Shown: piece after piece, positions 42,528 through 50,345 of the stretch
How positions within the stretch are numbered: position 1 is the first letter of the stretch
Layout of the letters: the number at the start of each line of letters is the position of its first letter
Assembly (NCBI RefSeq): GCF_017355855.1
Contig: NZ_JAFEWD010000012.1
Coordinates: 124,001 to 188,000 of the forward strand
Source of the DNA: Pedobacter sp. SYSU D00535
GTDB taxonomy: Bacteria; Bacteroidota; Bacteroidia; Sphingobacteriales; Sphingobacteriaceae
Direction of reading: 5' to 3'
DNA: 64,000 nucleotides
The notes under the pieces: generated by a model
Told to the model about the DNA's origin: nothing
Database searches by the model: none
Seen by the model: the letters and a program-made list of their open reading frames with translations, nothing else
Made by a program: the position numbers and the translations under genes

Positions 42528-43088
42528 ATGGCTAAAGCTTCTGATATTAAAAACGGTAATATACTTCGTTTTAACGGCGAATTGGTAGCAGTTGAAGAAT
42601 TTATTCACCGTACTCCCGGTAACCTTCGTGCTTTTTACCAGGCAAGAATGCGGAACGTTAAAACTGGCAAATTGGTAGAATACCGTTTTCGTACTGACGA
42701 AGAGGTGGAAATTTGCCGGGTTGAAACAAACGACTATCAATACCTTTACGAAGATGGCGACTTCTTCGTAGTGATGGATAACACGACTTACGAGCAGTTC
42801 AATATCCCCAAAATCCTTTTCGGAGATGCTGCAAAGTTTATCAAAGAAGGAATGAATGTGGTTATTGCGTTTGAAAGTGAAGAACCAATAATGGCACAGG
42901 CGCCTACGAGTGTTGAATTGGAAATAACGTACACTGAGCCAGCGGTAAAGGGCGACACTTCCACTAACGCTACAAAATATGCAACTGTTGAAACGGGTGT
43001 AGAAATTCGAGTTCCTTTATTTATTAATCAAGGAGATAAAGTAAGGATAGACACTCGTACCGGTGACTACATCGAGCGTGTAAAATAG
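42528..43088 (+). CDS. efp: Elongation factor P, variant loop tip
   Basis: 186 residues with the three-domain EF-P pattern, ending with the conserved PLFINQGDKVRIDTRTGDYIERVK-type OB fold region. EF-P enters stalled ribosomes at proline runs and stimulates peptide bond formation. The domain I loop reads TPGNLRAF at residues 29-36: the position corresponding to E. coli Lys34 (PGKGQAF) is Asn32, and an Arg lies at residue 34. It therefore cannot be lysylated or rhamnosylated at the tip in the known way. The gene is single, with its own promoter and terminator. Confidence 0.95.
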   Translation: MAKASDIKNGNILRFNGELVAVEEFIHRTPGNLRAFYQARMRNVKTGKLVEYRFRTDEEVEICRVETNDYQYLYEDGDFFVVMDNTTYEQFNIPKILFGDAAKFIKEGMNVVIAFESEEPIMAQAPTSVELEITYTEPAVKGDTSTNATKYATVETGVEIRVPLFINQGDKVRIDTRTGDYIERVK

Positions 43089-43127
43089 TAGTATTTCCAG
43101 TATAAAGATTAAAGTTTAGGTTGATTG

Positions 43128-43160
43128 AACGGCCGCGAAGAACATTCGGGCCGTTTTTTT
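43128..43160 (+). terminator. Intrinsic terminator after efp
   Basis: Stem AACGGCC (43128-43134) pairs with GGCCGTT (43149-43155), followed by a T-run. It lies only 12 bases before the next start codon. Confidence 0.8.
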
Positions 43161-43171
43161 ATTTTTAAGCA

Positions 43172-43747
43172 GTGGAGAAACAACTATTAAGAAAGCTATA
43201 TCTGGAGAAACGAAAATCCCTTACACCTCAGGAAGTTGATCAGCTTTCTACTGCTATTTTGAAGCAGTTTCAATCGCTGGACTTTCAAAGCGTCAAACTA
43301 TTACATACCTATTATCCAATTGCTGGGAAGTTTGAATTTAATACACAGATTCTGACGGAATGGCTTCGTCAGGCTCACCCCGAAATCATGCTTGTCCTGT
43401 CGAAAAGCGACCTGCAAAACCACACGCTACAGCATATAATATGGGAAAGAGAAACACCTCTCGCCATGAACCAATGGGGAATTACGGAACCTACGGACGG
43501 TGAAACTGTTGCTGCAACCGAAATCGACATGGTACTCATCCCACTATTAGCCTATGACCTGGATGGCAATAGAATTGGCTATGGCAAAGGGTTTTACGAC
43601 CGGTTTCTGGCTGACTGCAAACCTGCCTGTCTTAAGGTCGGTATTTCTTTTTTTGCTCCCGTTGATGAAAGTTTTGAGACAAATGAACACGATATACCCC
43701 TGGACTTATGCCTTACCCCCGAAAAAATATGGCATTTTAAAAAATAG
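43172..43747 (+). CDS. 5-formyltetrahydrofolate cyclo-ligase
   Basis: 191 residues from GTG at 43172. The nucleotide/folate motif RIGYGKGFYDRFL near residues 131-143 and the N-terminal KLYLEKRKSL basic region are diagnostic. It converts 5-formyl-THF to 5,10-methenyl-THF with ATP. The start lies just after the efp terminator and no strong promoter box is seen, so it may depend on read-through. It is convergent with exonuclease III, 14 bases apart with no terminator. Confidence 0.93.
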   Translation: MEKQLLRKLYLEKRKSLTPQEVDQLSTAILKQFQSLDFQSVKLLHTYYPIAGKFEFNTQILTEWLRQAHPEIMLVLSKSDLQNHTLQHIIWERETPLAMNQWGITEPTDGETVAATEIDMVLIPLLAYDLDGNRIGYGKGFYDRFLADCKPACLKVGISFFAPVDESFETNEHDIPLDLCLTPEKIWHFKK

Positions 43748-43761
43748 CGGGAAACCCGATC

Positions 43762-44529
43762 CTAAATATCTAATTCCAGAAGCACAGGACAGTGATCAGA
43801 ATGTACCGCTTCACACAAAATGGAGGCCCGCTTCAGATGAGGCTCCAACTCCTGCGAAACCATATTATAATCGATTCGCCATCCCAGATTCTTCTTCCTG
43901 GCCCCTGCTCTAAAACTCCACCAGGTATAGTGATGAGGATCCTCGTTAAAATACCTGAACGAGTCGATAAAGCCGCTATTAATAAAGTTCTCCATCCACT
44001 CGCGCTCAACGGGGAGAAAGCCGGAAGAATTGGCGTTGGATTTAGGATTATGAATATCAATGGGCCTATGACAGATGTTATAGTCACCAGAGATGACCAA
44101 TTTTGGATGTTCAACTTTCAACTTCCCGATATACTCCTGAAAATCGTCTAGGAAGCGATACTTGAAATCTTGCCGGACATCTCCACTCGATCCGGATGGG
44201 AAATACGTGCTCATTACTGAAAAATCCTCGAAATCGGCTCGGATCATCCGGCCCTCGAAATCATAGTCGCAGTGGCCGCAACCGTATTCAACTTTTTTGG
44301 GAGTTACCCGGGTGAAAATAGCTGTACCGCTGTATCCCTTTTTCTGTGCAGGATACCAGTAATGCTCATACCCAAGTTGTTCCAGCAAGAGTAGATCCGG
44401 AATTTGATCGGGGGACGCTTTTATCTCCTGAAGACAAATAACATCGGGATTTGCGGCTTGCAACCAGGATAGCCAATTTTTAGTAATAGCAGAGCGAATG
44501 CCGTTTACATTGTACGTGATAATTTTCAT
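43762..44529 (-). CDS. xth: Exodeoxyribonuclease III
   Basis: 255 residues, the usual length for ExoIII. Motifs are KIITYNVNGIRSA (N-terminus), LQEIKA (metal Glu), SGDYNICHRPID (Asp/Asn active site) and the terminal SDHCPVLLEL (catalytic Asp-His). It cuts at abasic sites and removes 3' blocking groups in base excision repair. Its ATG overlaps the cyclophilin stop by one base, so the two are co-transcribed. Confidence 0.96.
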   Translation of the reverse strand: MKIITYNVNGIRSAITKNWLSWLQAANPDVICLQEIKASPDQIPDLLLLEQLGYEHYWYPAQKKGYSGTAIFTRVTPKKVEYGCGHCDYDFEGRMIRADFEDFSVMSTYFPSGSSGDVRQDFKYRFLDDFQEYIGKLKVEHPKLVISGDYNICHRPIDIHNPKSNANSSGFLPVEREWMENFINSGFIDSFRYFNEDPHHYTWWSFRAGARKKNLGWRIDYNMVSQELEPHLKRASILCEAVHSDHCPVLLELDI

Positions 44530-45254
44530 TAACGGGCATTCATTATTAAGTTTTGACGGAAAGCTTGTTTGATCAATTCCTTCTCCAGCTTTTTAACATC
44601 CCGCTTTTTAAGGACCGATAGTTCCATGCGCACATCCTCCAGCGGACGATCATTGCCATCTGTCTTCATATCTGCGATTGCGTCCACCATTTCAATTCCC
44701 TTCACTATCTCGCCAAACACAGTATAATTCTGATCAAGAAAAGGGGTTCCACCCACAGTTTTGTAAACCTGCCGTTGCTCAGCAGGGATCTTTCGGCCTT
44801 TCAGTCGTGACTGTTCAATCCGATCCAATTCCTCATCCGAATAAGTTCTACCCTGAACAAGATAAAACTGGGAAGCGTTGGAGTTCTTTTCAGGATTTTC
44901 ATCTCTTGCCGCAGCAATCACTCCACGTTTATGATACAGCGTAGGATTAAACTCCGCCGGTACCTTGTAGCCTAAATCTCCCTCACCTAGTACCTGACCG
45001 GAAGTAGCATTTTTTGAAGTGCCATCCCCCCCTTGTATCATAAATTTATTGATTACCCTATGAAACAAGGTTTTATCGTAAAAGCCGCTTTTTACTAACT
45101 TCACAAAATTGTCCCGATGCTTCGGTGTTTCGTTGTATAATTTGACAATACTCTCCCCTTTGGAAGTTTTTATCCGAACGTAGGTATGAGAAGGCTTCGC
45201 AGCATATGCAGTAGCCACAGCGAAGCTAAAAAATACTATAAGAAAGTGTTTCAT
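44529..45254 (-). CDS. Periplasmic cyclophilin-type peptidylprolyl isomerase
   Basis: 241 residues from the ATG at 45254. The signal peptide ends about TAYAA (residue 18). The cyclophilin domain (about 22-215) has NFVKLVKSGFYDKTLFHRVI, NASQFYLVQG and TVFGEIVKGIEMVD, with an insertion (about 125-165) relative to the short forms. A basic C-terminal tail follows. It should assist folding of exported proteins. It is directly coupled to exonuclease III. A frame opening ten codons earlier, at 45284, would spoil the signal peptide. Confidence 0.93.
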   Translation of the reverse strand: MKHFLIVFFSFAVATAYAAKPSHTYVRIKTSKGESIVKLYNETPKHRDNFVKLVKSGFYDKTLFHRVINKFMIQGGDGTSKNATSGQVLGEGDLGYKVPAEFNPTLYHKRGVIAAARDENPEKNSNASQFYLVQGRTYSDEELDRIEQSRLKGRKIPAEQRQVYKTVGGTPFLDQNYTVFGEIVKGIEMVDAIADMKTDGNDRPLEDVRMELSVLKKRDVKKLEKELIKQAFRQNLIMNAR

Positions 45255-45318
45255 TGATGCTTTACCCCTTTTTTGTAAGATCAAGAAAGTATTTTAAGGT
45301 TTAATATCCCTTTTTTGA

Positions 45319-45660
45319 CTATGCGTTTTCTTGAAAATAATTAACAATCAGCGACTTCATGATCAGCTCTTGTTCCAGCAAAGTATAGTTAGGAATCGGC
45401 TTTACCAGCCGCCAGTGTGGCCATCCGTCCTGATCAAGCCCTTCCAGCTCATAGAATCCCATCTCACTGAAGAGACGGCAATTTGCTATATGCATTAACT
45501 CTTCTTTCTGTCTCTTTGAAAACTTTCGAGGCCCCTTCCCTAACTCCTGAACTCCTATAAGGAACAGCATCACCTTCATATCAGGCTCATCCATCCCAAA
45601 ATCATGTGCAATCCTCGCCTGGAGTTTCTTCCAATTTTGATTAATCTCAGCAGGTGTCAT
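45319..45660 (-). CDS. Conserved-looking hypothetical protein
   Basis: 113 residues, soluble, with no signal peptide or membrane segment. It is mostly helical, with a short central aromatic region (MGFYELEGLDQDGWPHW). I do not recognise a domain. A perfect promoter box four bases upstream supports it as a real, separately expressed gene. It lies upstream of the cyclophilin-exonuclease pair with a 64-base gap. Confidence 0.75.
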   Translation of the reverse strand: MTPAEINQNWKKLQARIAHDFGMDEPDMKVMLFLIGVQELGKGPRKFSKRQKEELMHIANCRLFSEMGFYELEGLDQDGWPHWRLVKPIPNYTLLEQELIMKSLIVNYFQENA

Positions 45661-45953
45661 GAAACAAAGATAACTAATGCTATTCTGTCATATTCCTCGT
45701 TTATGTCATAATATTTGTATATTCAAAACTGTTCGACCTGCAATTTCAGGCACAGGCTCGTTACTTATTAACACACATTGTTATTACTCATTTATTTTTC
45801 AAGCCATTATTCATAGCACAGGTGTGATGTTGAAAAATAATTAAATAGCGGTATTCGTTTTTAAAGTAATTTAATAGTAGTTAAAAACTGGCATACATTT
45901 TTCTGGTTCTATTAATACCTGTCCTACAGGAATCGTTCTTAAATCTCGCATAC
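45661..45953. other. Intergenic region between divergent unknown and TPR genes
   Basis: An AT-rich 293-base gap, the longest in the window. It holds the minus-strand promoter box at 45665-45672 and a 5-bp hairpin CCTGT/ACAGG (45918-45930) 23 bases before the TPR start. An imperfect plus-strand box lies near 45711-45718. I see no gene or RNA. Confidence 0.5.
45665..45672 (-). promoter_or_regulatory. -7 box four bases before the 113-residue unknown
   Basis: Minus-strand TATCTTTG, a perfect TAnnTTTG box. TTTC then leads straight into the ATG at 45660. Confidence 0.6.
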
Positions 45954-47360
45954 ATGGAAGAAGACTTTGAATTTGAATTCTCTGAAGACCCAAAATTTTC
46001 AGTAGAACGATACGAGGAAATGATCCGAAATCAGGATCAATATTTTTTTGACGCACAAGCATTTGAAAACATCATAGACTATTATATTGAAAAGAATGAC
46101 CCGATTAAAGCACTTCAGGTAGTGGAATACGCTGTAAATCAGCATCCATTTGCTGCGGTATTCTTTATTAAGCAGGCACAACTATTTGTAGCTACAGGTC
46201 AGATTGATAGTGGTTTTGAAGCACTGGATAAAGCAGAGCTTCTTGAGCCATCGGAAGCCGATATCTTCTTAATAAGGGGCAATATTTACCAGGTTTTGGA
46301 GCGGCATGATGAGGCACTTGATAATTATAAACGGGCGCTTACCCTCGCTGAAAATACAGACGACATCCATCTCCATATCGCCATGGTTTATCAAAACATG
46401 GGTGATTACGAAAGTGCCATCCATAGCTTGAAAGAGTGTTTGAAGCAAAACATGGAGAATCAGGATGCTCTGTATGAGCTCGCATTTTGCTATGACGTGC
46501 TCGACAAACAGGAAGAAAGCATTCAGTTCTACAAACAGTACATTGATACGGAGCCCTACTCCTACGCTGCCTGGTATAATCTGGGGAACGCTTACCACAA
46601 AATGGCCTTATATGAAATGGCCATCGACGCCTATGACTATGCCATACTCATCAAGGAAAACTTCGCATCTGCCTATTTTAATAAGGGCAATTCACTGGTA
46701 CACCTTGATCGCTTTACCGATGCTATAGATGTGTACAAGCAAACCTTCGAGTACGAGCCACCCAACGCCGATACTTATTGCGCGATAGGGGAATGTTATG
46801 AAAAGCTGGAGCAGATGGAAGAGGCCAGGGCCTACTACAAGAAGGCGGTAAAAATGGATACGAAGCTCGCCGACGCTTGGTTTGGAATCGGGGTAACACT
46901 GGATTTTGAGGACCGGCACTTTGAGTCATTGCACTTTTATAAAAAGGCGCTGGCTATTGACGACAAGAATCCTGATTACTGGTTTGCGATAGCGGATGCG
47001 CAATACAAACTGGGACGTTTAGAAGAATCTGAAAAAGCGTATGAGAAAGTGATTGAGCTAAATCCGGTTGATGTAGAGGCTTGGCTCGACTTTTCTTCTA
47101 TCCTGTACGAGCAAAACAAGCTGTTGCAAGCTATAGAAACTATTGCGCTCGCAATCAAAAATAATCCAGACGCAGCGGAGCTTTATTATCGGATGGTGGC
47201 TTACCTGTTTGCTGAAGGTCAGTACAACGAGGCGCTAAACTGTCTTGAAATAGCCTTGAAGATTGATCCTGAAAAGCACGAAATTTTATTCGAGTATTTA
47301 CCACAGTTGCAAAGCAACAAGGTAATAATCGAGATCATCAACAAGTACCTGCTGAGATAA
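45954..47360 (+). CDS. Tetratricopeptide repeat protein
   Basis: 468 residues, with an acidic N-terminus (EEDFEFEFSED) and then about eleven to twelve TPR-like 34-residue helical pairs over residues 25-460. Typical consensus positions are AAWYNLGNAYHKMALYEMAIDAY and PDYWFAIADAQYKLGRLEESEKAYEK-like units. There is no signal peptide or enzyme domain, so it is a cytoplasmic scaffold for protein contacts. A strong terminator follows. I cannot name the partner. Confidence 0.9.
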   Translation: MEEDFEFEFSEDPKFSVERYEEMIRNQDQYFFDAQAFENIIDYYIEKNDPIKALQVVEYAVNQHPFAAVFFIKQAQLFVATGQIDSGFEALDKAELLEPSEADIFLIRGNIYQVLERHDEALDNYKRALTLAENTDDIHLHIAMVYQNMGDYESAIHSLKECLKQNMENQDALYELAFCYDVLDKQEESIQFYKQYIDTEPYSYAAWYNLGNAYHKMALYEMAIDAYDYAILIKENFASAYFNKGNSLVHLDRFTDAIDVYKQTFEYEPPNADTYCAIGECYEKLEQMEEARAYYKKAVKMDTKLADAWFGIGVTLDFEDRHFESLHFYKKALAIDDKNPDYWFAIADAQYKLGRLEESEKAYEKVIELNPVDVEAWLDFSSILYEQNKLLQAIETIALAIKNNPDAAELYYRMVAYLFAEGQYNEALNCLEIALKIDPEKHEILFEYLPQLQSNKVIIEIINKYLLR

Positions 47361-47380
47361 TCATTCTTTTAAAATTTAAG

Positions 47381-47420
47381 AAATCCAATACTTTTATCAC
47401 ATAAGTATTGGATTTTTTTT
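47381..47420 (+). terminator. Intrinsic terminator after the TPR gene
   Basis: Stem AAATCCAATACTT (47381-47393) pairs with AAGTATTGGATTT (47403-47415), followed by T residues. The comA promoter region begins directly after it. Confidence 0.9.
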
Positions 47421-47437
47421 GTGAGATTTGCAGCCGT

Positions 47438-48205
47438 ATGATTAATTTCAGTTTGAATCAGATTCCTGAACGCACCCAAAAGCCACGGGATAAAGGGATA
47501 ACCATGGTAATGGACAAAGGCCTGAGCGTGAGGGAAATTGAAAACTTCATTGAAGTAGCTGGCCCTCATGTGGACATCGTCAAGCTAGGATGGACAACTT
47601 CTTTCGTGACCCCTAATCTCCAGCAGAAATTAGATGTATATAAAAGCGCGGGTATCCCTGTTTACTTTGGCGGGACCTTGTTTGAAGCTTTTGTAATCAG
47701 AAATCAGTTTGAAGATTACCGCCGGGTGCTCGACAAATACGGAATGCAATTCGCAGAGGTTTCAGACGGATCTATTGATATTCAACATGACGAGAAGTGT
47801 GAGTTCATTAGAAAGCTCAGTACTCAAGTGACGGTAATTTCTGAGGTTGGTTCAAAGGATGCACAGAAAATATTCGCTCCATATAAATGGATTAAGATGA
47901 TGCATGCAGAGCTGGAAGCAGGATCCTGGAAATTGATCGCTGAGTCGCGTGAAGGAGGTAATGTGGGGATTTACCGCGATTCAGGAGAGGTTCGGGAAGG
48001 TTTGGTCGATGAAATTCTAACGCAGATTCCAGAAGGAACGATCATCTGGGAGGCTCCTCAAAAAGATCAGCAAGTTTGGTTTATCAAACTTATTGGATCG
48101 AATGTGAACCTTGGAAACATTGCACCAGCAGAGGTCATTCCATTAGAAACTATTCGCCTTGGACTTCGCGGGGATACTTTCAATCATTTTTTAAAAACAG
48201 TTTAA
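47438..48205 (+). CDS. Phosphosulfolactate synthase family protein (ComA)
   Basis: 255 residues from the ATG at 47438; an upstream TTG would fall inside the terminator. The motifs KPRDKGITMVMDKGLS, DIVKLGWTTS, and IWEAPQKDQQ are typical. The archetype condenses phosphoenolpyruvate with sulfite for coenzyme M in methanogens; bacteria use homologues for other sulfonates. In this phylum sulfonolipids exist, but their known cysteate route differs, so the role is open. A one-mismatch box (GAGATTTG, 47423-47430) precedes it by seven bases. aroE starts 21 bases after. Confidence 0.88.
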   Translation: MINFSLNQIPERTQKPRDKGITMVMDKGLSVREIENFIEVAGPHVDIVKLGWTTSFVTPNLQQKLDVYKSAGIPVYFGGTLFEAFVIRNQFEDYRRVLDKYGMQFAEVSDGSIDIQHDEKCEFIRKLSTQVTVISEVGSKDAQKIFAPYKWIKMMHAELEAGSWKLIAESREGGNVGIYRDSGEVREGLVDEILTQIPEGTIIWEAPQKDQQVWFIKLIGSNVNLGNIAPAEVIPLETIRLGLRGDTFNHFLKTV

Positions 48206-48226
48206 CCTGACAAAGCTTTAACTAAA

Positions 48227-49006
48227 ATGAAGAAGTTCGGGTTGATTGGTTTTCCTCTGGGGCATTCATTCTCAAAAAAATATTTCACCGAAAAATTCGA
48301 AAGAGAGGGTCTGAAAGATCACTCATATGAGTTGTATCCCATAGAACACCTTAGCGCTTTCGAAGATCTTATTAACTCTGAGCCCGAGCTCTGCGGGCTC
48401 AACGTAACTATTCCTCATAAAATAGGAGTAATGTTCTATCTCGATAAAATTGATCCTGCAGCAAAAGCTATCGATGCTGTAAACTGTATCAAAATTATCA
48501 AGCAGCATCCTGTTGAATCATTTTTTACAGGCGAGCTTTCCTCTATGAAGGTGAGGCTGGAAGGCTACAATACGGATGCCCATGGATTTGAGAACTCGTT
48601 GAAACCACTACTGAAACGGCATCACACCAAAGCACTTGTGCTAGGAAGCGGAGGTGGTGCCAGAGCTGTCACGTATGTCCTTTCAAAGCTGGATATCGAC
48701 TATAAAGTTGTTTCAAGAAAGAAGGCCAGGAAGCAAATCAGGTACGAGGACCTTACTAAGAGCATTATGGAAGAGTATTTGCTCATAATAAATACAACTC
48801 CATTAGGTATGGCGCCAAACGTTGAAACTTACCCTGCAATACCGTATGAGCATTTAAACAGTAAACATCTTTTATTTGATCTGGTATATAATCCTGCTGA
48901 AACAGAATTTTTGAGACGGGGTAAGGAACAAGGGGCAACAGTAAAAAATGGAGAAGAAATGTTGCACCTCCAGGCCGAAAAGGCTTGGGAGATCTGGAAA
49001 AGTTGA
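48227..49006 (+). CDS. aroE: Shikimate dehydrogenase
   Basis: 259 residues. It begins KFGLIGFPLGHSFSKKYF, with the shikimate-binding Ser motif. The catalytic Lys/Asp pair lies in LNVTIPHKIG and YNTDAHGFE, and the NADP fold is LVLGSGGGARAV. It reduces 3-dehydroshikimate in aromatic amino acid synthesis. The stop overlaps the gldD ATG by one base (TGATG), so gldD is translationally coupled. Confidence 0.96.
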   Translation: MKKFGLIGFPLGHSFSKKYFTEKFEREGLKDHSYELYPIEHLSAFEDLINSEPELCGLNVTIPHKIGVMFYLDKIDPAAKAIDAVNCIKIIKQHPVESFFTGELSSMKVRLEGYNTDAHGFENSLKPLLKRHHTKALVLGSGGGARAVTYVLSKLDIDYKVVSRKKARKQIRYEDLTKSIMEEYLLIINTTPLGMAPNVETYPAIPYEHLNSKHLLFDLVYNPAETEFLRRGKEQGATVKNGEEMLHLQAEKAWEIWKS

Positions 49007-49584
49007 TGAAGTACATAGCGTACATATCAGTAGTTATTACACTTTTTCTTCTTGCTGCTTGCGGAGGCGACTATTCCCCTAAGCCACGCGGTTACTTCCG
49101 TATTACCTTTCCTGAAAAAGAGTATCAGCAATTCGACAGCATCTGCCCATTCACGTTTAAATACCCCATCTACGCAACTGTTACCCCCGACAACTCTAAG
49201 GATGCTAAACCTTGCTGGCTCGACCTGAATTATCCTCAGTTTAATGGGAAAATTCACCTGAGCTATCAGCCTATTACCTCTCAAAAAGTTTTCAATCAAC
49301 TGGTGGAAGATGCCAGGACCTTTGCTTTCAAACATACTGTGAAAGCCACCGGGATTGATGAGGGACTAATCACATATCCGGAAAAGGACGTTTATGGAAT
49401 TTATTATACCATAGCCGGAAATACCGCATCGTCCGTTCAGTTTTTCCTTACCGACAGCAGCCGGCATTATGTTAGAGGAGCGTTGTACTTTGACGAAGCG
49501 CCGCGGCTTGATTCGATTCAGCCTGTTCTGGATTTTGTTAAAAAGGATATCGACGTGATGATCAAATCATTTGAGTGGAAATAG
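49006..49584 (+). CDS. gldD: Gliding motility lipoprotein GldD
   Basis: 192 residues from ATG 49006. The lipobox LAAC (Cys19) is followed directly by the GldD opening SPKPRGYFRI. FKYPIYA, a Cys-Trp-Leu near the middle and LTDSSRHYVRGALYFDEAP near the end are further family features. GldD is an envelope lipoprotein required for gliding in Flavobacterium and associated with type IX secretion. It overlaps aroE by one base; a coupling of an envelope motility gene to aromatic biosynthesis is odd but reflects operon order rather than shared function. Confidence 0.94.
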   Translation: MKYIAYISVVITLFLLAACGGDYSPKPRGYFRITFPEKEYQQFDSICPFTFKYPIYATVTPDNSKDAKPCWLDLNYPQFNGKIHLSYQPITSQKVFNQLVEDARTFAFKHTVKATGIDEGLITYPEKDVYGIYYTIAGNTASSVQFFLTDSSRHYVRGALYFDEAPRLDSIQPVLDFVKKDIDVMIKSFEWK

Positions 49585-49683
49585 CCTCCCACTGAGATCA
49601 AATCAACTCTCTACATAACATCTCAGCAACCATTCAAGAAAGTCGGAAACAAAGATAAATGTAGAAGGTTAACGCTTTGTTAT

Positions 49684-49691
49684 TACTTTTG
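49684..49691 (+). promoter_or_regulatory. -7 box five bases before the MBL hydrolase
   Basis: TACTTTTG, a perfect TAnnTTTG box; ACTAT separates it from the ATG at 49697. Confidence 0.6.
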
Positions 49692-49696
49692 ACTAT

Positions 49697-50338
49697 ATGA
49701 TTCAGCTACATTCCTTTGTTTGCAACCCCTATCAGGAAAATACCTATCTATTGTATGACGAGACAAAAGAATGCGTAATCATAGATCCTGGGATATACAC
49801 AGCAGCAGAGCAAAACGCGCTCACCCGATTCATATCAGAAGAAAAACTAAGACCGGTATTGCTGCTTAACACGCATTGCCATATTGACCACGTGTTAGGA
49901 AATAAGTTTGTTTTTGACAACTATGGCTTACTCCCACAATTTCATGAGGGCGAGCTCCCATTACTTACTGCGGTCCCATCCTATGCACCGGCTCAGGGTT
50001 TTCAATACGAGGTATCACCACTTCCTGAAAAATTCCTGCCCGAGAGCGGAACGGTGCGTTTTGGGGAAAGTGAGCTAGAGTTGATCTTTGCTCCCGGCCA
50101 TTCCCCAGCTCACCTTTGTTTCTATGCCCCGGCTGCAAAATTTCTGATTGGTGGAGACGTTTTGTTTTATGGCAGCATCGGTCGGACAGATCTTCCTGGT
50201 GGTGATTTCAACCAGCTGATAAAAAATATTCGCGAAAAGCTATTTTCCCTGCCGGACGACGTTAAAGTTTATCCTGGTCACGGCAGAGAAACGACTATCG
50301 GATTTGAGAAGCAGTACAACCCATTTTTAAACAGATAA
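49697..50338 (+). CDS. MBL-fold metallo-hydrolase (glyoxalase II-like)
   Basis: 213 residues. The zinc motif THCHIDH covers residues 59-65 (His60, His62, Asp64, His65), with APGHSPAHLCF and YPGHGRETT as later metal ligands. It resembles glyoxalase II/YcbL-type thioester hydrolases, without a C-terminal substrate-binding helical domain, so it is of the short type. The natural thiol ester is unknown. The following permease gene starts 7 bases later. Confidence 0.9.
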   Translation: MIQLHSFVCNPYQENTYLLYDETKECVIIDPGIYTAAEQNALTRFISEEKLRPVLLLNTHCHIDHVLGNKFVFDNYGLLPQFHEGELPLLTAVPSYAPAQGFQYEVSPLPEKFLPESGTVRFGESELELIFAPGHSPAHLCFYAPAAKFLIGGDVLFYGSIGRTDLPGGDFNQLIKNIREKLFSLPDDVKVYPGHGRETTIGFEKQYNPFLNR

Positions 50339-50345
50339 ACCCGAC

